Origin: Pelobates cultripes
Taxonomy: Eukaryota > Chordata > Amphibia > Anura > Pelobatidae
Reading direction: 5' to 3'
Length of the DNA stretch: 64,000 nt
Assembly (NCBI GenBank): GCA_933207985.1
Contig: OW240917.1
Coordinates: 241,077,371-241,141,370, forward strand
In this document: positions 49,230-59,840 of the stretch, in pieces
How positions within the stretch are numbered: position 1 is the stretch's first letter
How the letters are laid out: the number at the start of each line of letters is the position of its first letter
Made by a program: the position numbers and the translations under genes
Notes under the pieces: model-generated
Seen by the model: only the letters and a program-made list of their open reading frames with translations
Told to the model about the DNA's origin: nothing
Databases searched by the model: none

Positions 49230-51423
49230 GTTTTATTCCAGCAATGTAAAAAATGCCTTTTAGTAGATACAGCAATACCTACATTGCAGGGTTAAATATG
49301 CATCTAGTATCTGCCTTCCTGACAGCCCCTCCACTAAGAGATACAGGTCAAACTCTTATCACCCATAACCTCCAATATCCCAGGAGGTAGATTGAGCAGC
49401 TGTAGGGACTTAACCTCTTTGGTGAAAAATAAATAAAGTATATTATACTCTTTATTCCAGTATTTAAAATTTGGAGTGAGGGCCTAAAAATCAAAGAGAA
49501 ATAATACTATAGCATTAGGAATACAAACCAGTGTCCAAATCCTAACGCTATAGTGTTACTTTAAGTCTGCAATGCTTCTCTATGAGGAATATATATATCT
49601 CAAAACTACCACAAAAAGGGCTATAATCTTTAAATCCGAAACACACATAAAATGAAAAAAAAAAACAAAAAACTTTATATTTAAAATTCCTTTGCATTGC
49701 CAAATTATAACTCCACAGACTATGCTGAAAAGTAATAAGAGAATGTGTGAGTGCTAAACGTACTTACTCAACAGAACTGGTAAAGCTGATTACAATTATT
49801 TACAAAAAAATAAAAAAAAAATAAAAACACCTCTGATGGGGGTGGGGGGCGCCATACATCCATTTTGCCGGACACAGGTACTTTAGCCTGTTTTAGAATA
49901 GTGTGTTATTGCCCTGTTGGAGCCAGTGCTGAATTCAGTTAGTGTGCCTTGTGCATATGAAAATACCAAAGCACAGTTTCCTAACAAATCTTAAAAGGCA
50001 AACTGAAGGTTTTCAATGAAACTGGAAGAATGAAAATTATTTAAAACAGATTTGCTTCATTACTCCATGGCAAAGTATCTTTTATTGTGAGAGAGTCTGC
50101 TTTTCTCTCATTCTCTATTTCGGAATAATTGTTCTGCTATTAGTATGTTACTTATTATAAAAAATATATGCCTCATTGGTCTTTTAAGTTGTGACACTGC
50201 TAGAAATAATGCAATGCAAGCCATTCACAGACATACGATTGTGAAGAAGGGAAATTAACTTGTTGTTTGGCAGAGGATCAAGACTGGCAATAGCAAGTCA
50301 CCATAAACTCACAATATGCAAAAGAAAGCAGACAAATCATCCTTTTACTACAAAAAAATAAATTCCACAGAAAAACCTGTGCTGACCAATACTACCTACA
50401 TTTATCTCATCTTCTTAGGGTTACGTTTACAAGGCAATGTACATAAGACAACACATCCAATCTAACAAGACATAGATAAAGCAATATTCCCAGATAGTTA
50501 CCAATATCAAACTTAGATGGAGCGTGTGCAAAAAAAAAAAAATCAACAAACCAGAACACACATACATACTAGAGCTGTTGAAGTTATAGTTTCTTTTTTT
50601 TCCCCCATTTGTTTTTTAAAACCTAGCCAGGCAATTAATGAGTTAAATAAAGACACGAAACAGAATGTACGCCACTCTAGGAAACTCCACAGGACTGGTG
50701 CTGAATAAATAAAAGGCCTCAAAAACCACTAAAGAATACATGTTTTAATCTGCATTTACCTTCACTCTACAGCTATATTTAGCATTTAACACCAAATATG
50801 CTATTGAGTTACAACATTGCCAAGAACCACTGCAGGCAGATATAATAAAAAGCAGAGGTCAGATAAGTCAAAAGAAAACGTGTGACAATTTCAGGAGGTC
50901 TGCACTACACACCCATACAGCTGAAAGTTGCAGGCCATTTTCATTTTTGGCTCCATCTTATTCTTCACTGCTGTAAACGGTTTTCCATTATGAAAAGAAC
51001 ACCGACTGATCTGGCCTTGTTAAACACACTGAATCCTCACTATTTGTCACCACACAGCAATTAATCTCCTTGAAGCCAGATAAATACAAGGGAATAACCA
51101 TGTTCACTAAAAAAGGAAATTAACAGCATTAGAAAAAAAATTTTTAAAAAAATTGAGAGAGAGATATCTATCTCTATAAAAATATATATATCTATATATC
51201 TATATCTCAATTATTTTAATTCATTCTCTGCAAAACTACAGCTTTTGTTTGGAGTAGGTTGGGAAAAATAATCAGGTAAATAGCCAAGTTCTTGCAACTA
51301 AGCATGCTCATACTATTGTTTTGATGGAGTGCTGTGAATTTCCCATAAACCCCTGCTCATTACATGCAATACTTTACATTAAGAGACAATGTGAGTTACT
51401 CCATGAATATCAAACGTTAGTGA

Positions 51424-51560
51424 ATTACTATTATTAGAATCATTTATATAGCACCAACATATTCTACAGTGCTTCAGAATTATAAAATAGGAATATTGGA
51501 CAACAAATCAGAGACAAGAGTGAAGACGGCCCTGCTCAAAACAAGCTTACAATGTATGAG
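51424..51560 (-). repeat. L2-tail-type repeat
   Basis: TTTATATAGCACCAACATATTC followed by CAGTGCTTCAGAATTATAAA resembles the complement of an L2-like 3' end, followed by CCCTGCTCAAAACAAGCTTA typical of the same family. A short truncated copy. Confidence 0.55.
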
Positions 51561-52307
51561 GAAGACAAGCGAAATAACAGCATTTCAGAGGGAGTTGGGA
51601 TCGATGGATAAGATAAAAATATTGAATTAAGTCAGTAAATGTGGTGTGTGAAAGAACAGAACAGTGGTAGGAAAGAGAGTGAGCTGTTCTAGGGAGGCGA
51701 GGGAACTGATGAAGGCAGTAAAACGAGAGAAGCGCCATCCAGAAATTGAACCAGAATTTTAAGATCCACAAATTGAACCAGAATTTTAAAGGACCAAACT
51801 GGACTAGAACATGGTTGGAGAAGTCTTTCCAGATCAGCTTTTTTTGCTAAAATTTGGTGTTTAGCGAATAACCACTCAAAATATTTGTAAGAACAATGTG
51901 CAAGATGAAGCATTGGTGTAGTGATTGGCACTACTACACTCACTTCTTTTTCACCTTCACAGTAACTTATAGAGCTTTTGAGGAAGGCTGACATAACGAG
52001 TCTGGAGCAACATGCACCCTCCTGACGTCTCCCTCCAAAATAAAGCCCCTATGTGGACAAATACTTTTTTTCTGTAAGAATAAACCTCAAGTGAGAAACA
52101 AACAAAAAAAAATAAAAAAATAAAAAGCAGCCACACATTTCATGAGATTTATATACACAGCTCTCACACAACACTCCTGTTAAGAAGTTTGTATAATAAG
52201 CTTTAGCTACACTGAACACCCTCCCCTTTTTATACATCAGCTTTCTCCAGAACTGGACTCCATTTTACCTTATCACAGGTTACCCAAAACAGCTGTTGAT
52301 AGAGATA

Positions 52308-53869
52308 CAGGGAGTGCAGAATTATTAGGCAAATGAGTATTTTGACCACATCATCCTCTTTATGCATGTTGTCTTACTCCAAGCTGTATAGGCTCAAAAG
52401 CCTACTACCAATTAAGCATATTAGGTGATGTGCATCTCTGTAATGAGAAGGGGTGTGGTCTAATGACATCAACACCCTATATCAGGTGTGCATAATTATT
52501 AGGCAACTTCCTTTCCTTTGGCAAAATGGGTCAAAAGAAGGACTTGACAGGCTCAGAAAAGTCAAAAATAGTGAGATATCTTGCAGAGGGATGCAGCACT
52601 CTTAAAATTGCAAAGCTTCTGAAGCGTGATCATCGAACAATCAAGCGTTTCATTCAAAATAGTCAACAGGGTCGCAAGAAGCGTGTGGAAAAACCAAGGC
52701 GCAAAATAACTGCCCATGAACTGAGAAAAGTCAAGCGTGCAGCTGCCACGATGCCACTTGCCACCAGTTTGGCCATATTTCAGAGCTGCAACATCACTGG
52801 AGTACCCAAAAGCACAAGGTGTGCAATACTCAGAGACATGGCCAAGGTAAGAAAGGCTGAAAGACGACCACCACTGAACAAGACACACAAGCTGAAACGT
52901 CAAGACTGGGCCAAGAAATATCTCAAGACTGATTTTTCTAAGGTTTTATGGACTGATGAAATGAGAGTGAGTCTTGATGGGCCAGATGGATGGGCCCGTG
53001 GCTGGATTGGTAAAGGGCAGAGAGCTCCAGTCCGACTCAGACGCCAGCAAGGTGGAGGTGGATTACTGGTTTGGGCTGGTATCATCAAAGATGAGCTTGT
53101 GGGGCCTTTTCGGGTTGAGGATGGAGTCAAGCTCAACTCCCAGTCCTACTGCCAGTTCCTGGAAGACACCTTCTTCAAGCAGTGGTACAGGAAGAAGTCT
53201 GCATCCTTCAAGAAAAACATGATTTTCATGCAGGACAATGCTCCATCACACGCGTCCAAGTACTCCACAGCGTGGCTGGCAAGAAAGGGTATAAAAGAAG
53301 AAAATCTAATGACATGGCCTCCTTGTTCACCTGATCTGAACCCCATTGAGAACCTGTGGTCCATCATCAAATGTGAGATTTACAAGGAGGGAAAACAGTA
53401 CACCTCTCTGAACAGTGTCTGGGAGGCTGTGGTTGCTGCTGCACGCAATGTTGATGGTGAACAGATCAAAACACTGACAGAATCCATGGATGGCAGGCTT
53501 TTGAGTGTCCTTGCAAAGAAAGGTGGCTATATTGGTCACTGATTTGTTTTTGTTTTGTTTTTGAATGTCAGAAATGTATATTTGTGAATGTTGAGATGTT
53601 ATATTGGTTTCACTGGTAATAATAAATAATTGAAATGGGTATATATTTGTTTTTTGTTAAGTTGCCTAATAATTATGCACAGTAATAGTCACCTGCACAC
53701 ACAGATATCCCCCTAACATAGCTATAACTAAAACAAACTAAAAACTACTTCCAAAAATATTCAGCTTTGATATTAATGTGTTTTTTGGGTTCATTGAGAA
53801 CATGGTTGTTGTTCAATAATAAAATTAATCCTCAAAAATACAACTTGCCTAATAATTCTGCACTCCCTG
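52308..53869 (+). mobile_element. intact Tc1/mariner transposon (DD37E)
   Basis: TA target duplications lie at 52306-52307 and 53870-53871. The perfect inverted ends CAGGGAGTGCAGAATTATTA are at 52308-52327 and, reversed, at 53850-53869. A second inner repeat, GCATAATTATTAGGCAACTT, starts near 52490 and has its reverse partner near 53660-53680. Each end thus has an outer and an inner repeat, like the IR/DR layout of Sleeping Beauty-type elements. It is 1562 bp with one uninterrupted transposase. It sits in the 5' intron of TLK2, antisense to it. Confidence 0.95.
52526..53542 (+). CDS. Tc1-type transposase, DD37E, full length
   Basis: 338 residues without stop or frameshift. It would cut and paste its own element into TA dinucleotides. 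An N-terminal helix-turn-helix DNA-binding region spans about 8-45 (LAEGCSTLKIAKLLKRDHRT). A basic GRKKR stretch at about 49-53, just before a second HTH-like part (60-115), could be an AT-hook or NLS. The catalytic triad is Asp144 (LWTDE), Asp237 (FMQDNAPSH) and Glu275 (NPIENLW). Thirty-seven residues lie between Asp237 and Glu275, i.e. DD37E, as in the TRT group of Tc1-like elements, against DD34E in classical Tc1. GGGG...VWAGI lies at 177-186. The start lies just inside the inner repeat and the stop about 120 bp before the right inner repeat. Confidence 0.95.
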   Translation: MGQKKDLTGSEKSKIVRYLAEGCSTLKIAKLLKRDHRTIKRFIQNSQQGRKKRVEKPRRKITAHELRKVKRAAATMPLATSLAIFQSCNITGVPKSTRCAILRDMAKVRKAERRPPLNKTHKLKRQDWAKKYLKTDFSKVLWTDEMRVSLDGPDGWARGWIGKGQRAPVRLRRQQGGGGLLVWAGIIKDELVGPFRVEDGVKLNSQSYCQFLEDTFFKQWYRKKSASFKKNMIFMQDNAPSHASKYSTAWLARKGIKEENLMTWPPCSPDLNPIENLWSIIKCEIYKEGKQYTSLNSVWEAVVAAARNVDGEQIKTLTESMDGRLLSVLAKKGGYIGH

Positions 53870-53882
53870 TAGAGTATAATAA

Positions 53883-53888
<6 letters not shown>

Positions 53889-53919
<31 letters not shown>
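53889..53919. repeat. TA microsatellite
   Basis: A run of TA dinucleotides immediately to the right of the Tc1 insertion. Confidence 0.85.
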
Positions 53920-53922
<3 letters not shown>

Positions 53923-54346
53923 GTAGGGAGAAGGAGAAAAACTGATCAGATTTTGTATTTCCCTCCCTGCTTTTGGACTTTCCACCCAAATATTAACAAA
54001 AAAACCTTTACTTCCCCATACCATCAAAATGAAAAAGATTAAAAAATAATAATGACAGATTTAAAAGTTTTAGTATAATAAGCATATTTAAGTGCAAAGC
54101 CTGGTGTATTAAAAATGGCAATCCTATGTAACAAACATGTTTTCATTTGACAACTATATCTTTTATGGTCTACTAAAAGTTAGATATCAGTGGGGCAGCC
54201 TAATCTCTGAGTGGTGCTTTAAAGAGGCAATGCCAACTTTCTGGAAATAACACTTACTAATTCTCTTATACCTTTAAATGCTATTAGACTATTTACAGGT
54301 AGAAAGAGTTCAGTGGAGGCAAGTGTATTTTCCAGGCTGGCCTTAA

Positions 54347-54814
54347 AGGACCACTCTAGGCACCCAGACCACTTCAGCTTAATGAAGTGGTCTGGGTGAC
54401 AGGTCCTTCTAGGGTTAACCCATTTTTTCATAAACATAGCAGTTTCAGAGAAACTGCTATGTTTATGAATGGGTTAAGCCTTCCTCCTAATCCTCTAGTG
54501 GCTGTCTCATTGACTAGAGGCGCTTGCGTGCTTCTCACTGTGATTTTCACAGTGAGAAGACGCCAGCGTCCATAGGAAAGCATTGTAAATGCTTTCCTAT
54601 GCGACCAGCTGAATGCGCGCGCAGCTCTTGCCGCGCGTGTGCATTCAGCCGACGGGGAGGAACGGAGGAGGATCAGAGGAGGAGAGCTCTCCGCCCAGCG
54701 CTGGAAAAAGGTAAGTTTTAACCCCTTTCCCCCTGCCAGAGCCGGGCGGGAGCACCCTCAGGGCACTATAGTGCCAGGAAAACAAGTATGTTTTCCTGGC
54801 ACTATAGTGGTCCT
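54347..54814 (+). mobile_element. multi-hairpin TTAA MITE, reference copy
   Basis: TTAA at 54343-54346 and 54815-54818. Hairpins in order: CACCCAGACCACTTCA arms (54361-54397); about 26-bp arms around GCAGTTTCAGAGAAACTGC (54417-54477); a decayed CTCTAGTGGC hairpin; CTTCTCACTGTGA arms (54531-54559); CATAGGAAAGCATT arms (54571-54601); GCTGAATGCGCGCGC arms (54608-54649); and CACTATAGTGCCAGGAAAAC arms (54764-54809). More than half of the element lies in stems. No open frame of interest. Confidence 0.9.
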
Positions 54815-55782
54815 TTAAATCTGAAATACACTTTCTCAATAATTATAACTTTAGTCAATAAGCCAGTGTACTTTGGTGTTGCTTTCATAGTGCAGTACAT
54901 TTAACCACTCGCACAAGACTGTATGGGGTAAATTAATTTGCATCGCGTGCCTGTACTGTGCCATGCAATCCATAAATAAAATGTAATTTAAAAAAAAGGT
55001 TCAGAATCTCACTTTTTTTTTTAAATAGCACAACGCATATAGAACTTAGCCATTGGGCGATGCATAAATGTAAGCGGTCATAGTTCTGCTGTAAGTGGAA
55101 TCAATGATATACAAGATTCCGCCTGTATTACCAGCAAAATCACTTGTGGGTGATTGTTCCGTACACTTACATACAGATTTGAAGTGTGCTTTAAAAGGTT
55201 ATTCCAACCATCACGACGACTACAACCCACTGTAATGGTTAAGATTGTAGGAGTACCCAGGCCCCATACCTCAAGTATACATGTAATTCCTGCTCTCCTG
55301 TAAAGGCAGATTTGCAACATTCGGGTTCTGCAGAGCAGCAGACGACGGGTGCCATTCTTGCCGCACATTGATTCTCTGAGAGTGTAAGCTGACCACTACC
55401 AGTAAACAAAGGAGCAGCTCTGCTTCGAAATTTGCACAGAATATAAGCCAGCCCGGAATCGATTAATGCCGAAATGACGCTGCCGTATGTAGCGTTACAT
55501 TTCTGGCAGCAGAAGGGTTAATCTAAATATGTGCAGCATTTCAAAGTGAAACACTGCTATACAGACTCCTGGCACCATGATTAATGGAAATCATTGAAAT
55601 GGTCTTGGTCCTACCCTTTAAGGCTAAACAACATGAACCAGTGCAAAACGTATTAAATAAATGCCTTCTTCTTCTAGGCTCTGTTGGTTACTGAATGGCT
55701 TTGTACACTTTATTTGGGAGCATTTTGCCTTCTTCCTTGTATTATATTCATATCAATGGTGGGTCCACTTCTAGATCCATAT

Positions 55783-56660
55783 TTATATAGCGCCATCAAA
55801 TTCTGCAGCGCTTCACAATGGGTGGACGAACAGACATGTAGTTGTAACCAGACAAGTTGGACACACAGGAACAGAGGGGTTGAGGGCCCTGCTCAATGAG
55901 CTTACATGCTAGAGGGAGTGGGGTAAAATGACACAAAAAGGTAAGGATAGTATTAGACTAGTCACAGTTGCAGAAGAGTAATCAGTCAGGAGCTATAAAC
56001 AGTCTAATTGATACGCTTTTATGAAGAAGTGGGTTTTTAACGATTTTTTGAAGGAGTGGAGACTGGGTGAGCATCTAACGGAGGAGGAAAGAGAGTTCCA
56101 CAGGAACGGTGCAGCCCTCGAGAAATCTTGAAGGCAAGCATCAGAGGTGGGAGTATGGACAGAAGATAGACATAAGTCTTCAGCAGATCGTAAGGGCCTA
56201 GATGGGACATACTTGTGTATAAGGGAGGATAGATAGGTAGGAGCAGCATTATGTAGAAATTTGTAAGCAAGAACCAGAATTTTAAGTTGAGCTCTATATT
56301 TTATAGGAAGCCAATGTAGGGACTGACAGAAGGGTGAAGCATGGGAGGTGCGGGCGGACAGGAAGATGAGCCTTGCTACGGACTGTAACGGCGCAAGTTG
56401 GGGCAGATGCACGCAATGTTTTTGAGATGGAAATGACAGGATTTGGCGATAGATTGAACATGAGGTTTGAAGAAGAGGTTGGAGTCAAAGAGAACACCTA
56501 TGCAGCGAGCCTGCGTGGTGGAGCGGATTGTAGCACCGTTGACTTGGAGACAGACAGACACAGGAGTAACAACACTTGAGGGAGGAAAGACCAGAATTTC
56601 AGTTATGGTCAAGTTTAGTTTAAGGGAGTGGGCAGCCATCCAGTTAGAACATATCAAATT
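55783..56660 (-). mobile_element. L2-type LINE, 5'-truncated
   Basis: The minus strand carries the C-terminal part of an L2 reverse-transcriptase protein. The 3' end at 55783-55830 is the usual GCGCTGCAGAATTTGATGGC and TATATAAATATG tail. The flanking intron is TLK2 5' sequence; the element reads in the same direction as the gene. Confidence 0.8.
55993..56657 (-). pseudogene. L2 reverse-transcriptase C-terminal fragment
   Basis: Two overlapping frames. 56657-56376 has WMAAHSLKLNLTITEILVFP and RCIGVLFDSNLFFKPHV, the RT thumb region. 56412-55993 has LHWLPIKYRAQLKILVLAYK and then SLKTHFF, the standard L2/CR1-group C-terminus. The frame change near 56380-56410 is a frameshift. Confidence 0.8.
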
Positions 56661-56699
56661 TAGAGAAAAACCCTGTGCTCCACAACAACTTTAACTTGA

Positions 56700-58080
56700 T
56701 GATGTTATGGTGCCTGGATGTCCATTACTAACAGGTTAACTCCAAAATTCTGTGACGGTATCCATCCACTGTGTCCCTCATCATCAGCCCAAGTCCTCTT
56801 TGAGAAGCATTGGTACAATGCGTTTGATAGATAAGCAATGGACTGACATCATGCGACTGCTGCTCATTGGCTGTCTCCACAATGGCTCTCTGGGACAAGT
56901 CATCAGGATTGATCACTACACTGGAGTAAGATTGGCCTGCATTGAGAAGAATGCCCAGTTGCTTACTTACGGGTAAGCTTAATGGCTTTAGAGATTATTT
57001 AGCCTACAGTTAAAGGATTAAAAAAAAAAAAAAAAAAAAGAAACTCAGTGCAGTGAAAAGATCTTGTATTGTGGATGTAATCCTGTTGTAAAAGTTACAG
57101 GAACTGTGACGGAACCTCCTGTGACCCTGGATCATGGATAGACTTGGAAGCCAGACTCCTGCCCACAAACGTTGGGCCAAGTAACAAGAGCCCCTAATGA
57201 ATCAAAAGGATCTATTGTCAATTTGGGGAGGGGGGATGGTGGCCCTGGGTGCTTGCTCTATACCCCACCTGGAGCTGGATGAACTGGGGTGATCGCCTGG
57301 ACCCACGCTGCACACTGAGCACTTGAATGGGAGATACCTTGAATTGCTATGGAACTATCCACCGGATCGAAACTGTGCCATAATCCAGTGTATGTTTGAT
57401 CAGGTGTCTATTGGCTAGAGGGAAATCTCATTAATTTCAAAATGATCTAATTAACTCCAATCAACACAGACACAGTGGCACTGGGGAGGAACTTGTTCAA
57501 CAAACACCCACAGACGTAATATACATTCTACGCTGTATAAATGTGGGAGTTGGTTGAATAAAGTACACTGTTTTCCCTCATCATGAAGTCTCATCTGATA
57601 TTTGGATGAGCAGCTATAGACATTTAAGGTGTCCTGCTGGAAAAGGAGGGAGATTGACTGAGATACTCTGGGTGAGTACAGAGCTTCGTCACAGGTGCAT
57701 TACGAATACAGACTTGTATTCCCACTGCTATAGGGCCCCTGTCCCTAGTTATACAATGACTCCCCTTTACAGAAAATGTTTGAAAATACTGCCTTTGTAA
57801 GACTGAGCAAAGGCACACTGGACTGCTGAGTGGAAACTGTCTCGACACTGAAATTAAAGGTAAATGTATGGCATTACCCCCACATAGGGACCCAGATATG
57901 TTAACTGAAAAAACGAATAGCAATGTTTAAAAATGTATGTTATCATAGTGACGGTCAGTGTTGGTGAAAAGGTAGAGACTATGTTCTCACAGAGAGAGCA
58001 TGGTCTTTGGCAAATGTTTTGCCAATGGTGGAACTGAAGCAAAGTTCCATTTCAGTTGCTAAGCTAATTAACTCACAATC
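56700..58080. other. intronic sequence, unclassified
   Basis: TLK2 5' intron. An A-run lies at 57019-57040. Otherwise no gene, exon or classified repeat is recognised. Confidence 0.4.
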
Positions 58081-58093
58081 CATCAGTCTAATG

Positions 58094-58222
58094 CAGGGGT
58101 AGGCAACATTCAGCACTCCAGATGTTGTGGACCCATAATGCTCTCACACCCATAATGATGGCAAAGTTTCATGGAAGATATAGTCCAAAACATCTGCCGT
58201 GCCAAAAGGTTGTATATGCCTG
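58094..58222. mobile_element. hAT-type MITE
   Basis: 129 bp. The 8-bp target duplication is GTCTAATG (58086-58093) and GTCTAAAG (58223-58230), with one mismatch. Inverted ends begin CAGGGGTAGGCAACATT and CAGGCATATACAACCTT, both followed by CAGATGTT-type sequence. Confidence 0.8.
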
Positions 58223-58299
58223 GTCTAAAGAATTCCTCAGTGCTGTTCAACTATCCACCTCCTGTAACATCAAAGAGATATAGCATCATCAGTGATGAT

Positions 58300-58613
58300 C
58301 TAATCTGATACTTTTCAGAGAAGTATTAGGCACTTAATGTGCATGTGCACATACAAGCTTTCCCATAGGAAAGTGTTGCATTCAATGCTTTCCTAGGGCT
58401 TTGGCTACATGTGACAGACGCTTTCGCTGCACTGACCAAATAAAACGAAGTGGAAGACAGCCACTAAAGTGGTATTTTACCCCGCAATGTAAACAGAGCA
58501 ATAAATATATAAAAATAAAAAGCAATGTTTTAAATTGTAGGATAGAAGTACAGGGCCACTAAACCCAGCGCACGTCAGATTAAATGGTCTGGGTGAGGTT
58601 AGTGGTCCATTAG
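58300..58613. mobile_element. degraded multi-hairpin TTAA MITE
   Basis: Contains CCCATAGGAAAGTGTTG and its partner AATGCTTTCCTAGGG, GACAGCCACTAAAG, and an end reading GGTCTGGGTGAGGTTAGTGG then TCCATTAG. An old copy of the family. Confidence 0.55.
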
Positions 58614-58729
58614 TTTAAAAGATTAAATGGCACATAGCACGCTGAAGTGCTTATGATGCCTAATGTGACTTTAATGCAACAAGGTAGCTAATTTTCTATC
58701 CAAAACAGAGTTTATATTTTGTTTTATAC

Positions 58730-58785
58730 CTGGGGAAGTATCGTGTTTTTTGAAGGACTTTCCTCTTGTTTCAGCTATCTTCTTT
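58730..58785 (-). other. tlk2: putative TLK2 5' untranslated exon
   Basis: Minus strand: a pyrimidine-rich acceptor ending ATAG, a 56-bp segment, then CAG followed by GTATAA. It contains no ATG, and it lies between the CpG promoter and the first coding exon, where a leader exon is expected. Supported only by splice signals and position. Confidence 0.5.
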
Positions 58786-58835
58786 CTATTGAAAAACATA
58801 CACAACATCTGTTCATATACATGATAACCCTTGTA

Positions 58836-58975
58836 TTATTATTGCCATTTATATAGCACCAATAGATTCCGTAGCACTTTACAATATTATGAGAGGGGTG
58901 AATTAACTATAAATAGGACAATTACAAGAAAACTTACAGGAATGGTAGGTTGAAGGGGACCCTGCTCTACTTTAT
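58836..58975 (-). repeat. L2-tail-type repeat
   Basis: TTATTATTGCCATTTATATA, GCACCAATAGATTCCGTAGC, then ACTTTACAATATTATGAG is the complement of an L2-like 3' end. A truncated copy. Confidence 0.6.
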
Positions 58976-59665
58976 GTCTTTCGTAAAAGAAACATTCTAG
59001 AACTGGATATAAAGTGGCCAAAGCTCCTCCCTTTTCCTACAACTAATCCATCTAATTTTAGCTACCCCTTAGAAAAAGGCAATAAATGACGGCTAAAACA
59101 TCTGAGTTAATTTTGGATATATCTATATGTATATACTTGACATACTATGTTAGTTTGTATTAAGTTAGCTTTTCCAGGATTTTATGTCAATTTCTAACAC
59201 TGACCTGTCACTCGTGAGCATTAATAATTATACTTTACTAAAATGTGTCTGTGTGTGATGGAGTTTCACTGAAATGCTAACACATTCAAAAGTAACAAAA
59301 AGATTGGGCTTCTTTTTCTTAACAACAGTAACTAAAAAGGCACTGGAAGGCAAAACCAGCATAATAATTACAGACTGACATCCAGACATTTTGCTTATGT
59401 AAACATACAAGAATTTTATGACAAATCCAGACTTCTGATCACTTACTCATACTTCAATAGACCACCGCTTTTTATCCTGCCCGTACAAGAATAAAACAGT
59501 GATGGAAAGCTCCAAAGAGTAGCAAAGGGAAGATGGCAGTAATGGCACAAAGTCCTTGTAAAAATATTTCTCCCCCACATACAGGCTCAAGCTAACCCTC
59601 TGAGTGTGTGTGTTTGCATAAAATTCTAAATCCCAATTGACTTAAGGCCTGCTTTAAAAAAAAAA

Positions 59666-59670
59666 AAAAA

Positions 59671-59704
<34 letters not shown>
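59666..59704. repeat. AAT microsatellite
   Basis: An A-run followed by about twelve AAT units. Confidence 0.9.
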
Positions 59705-59707
<3 letters not shown>

Positions 59708-59753
59708 GAGTAAGCATTCAGCTTCAAGTGGTGTTCAACGATTTTGGCTATTG

Positions 59754-59840
59754 TTTGTAATTTTAACCAGTTTGAAACCATTGGCTTTGATTTTAACCAG
59801 TTTGTAATTTTAACCAGTTTGAAACCATTGGCTTTGATTT
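59754..59840. repeat. 47-bp tandem duplication
   Basis: The unit TTTGTAATTTTAACCAGTTT and following bases spans 59754-59800 and repeats without change to 59840. A TTTTAACCAGTTTG sub-unit also recurs within it. Confidence 0.85.
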
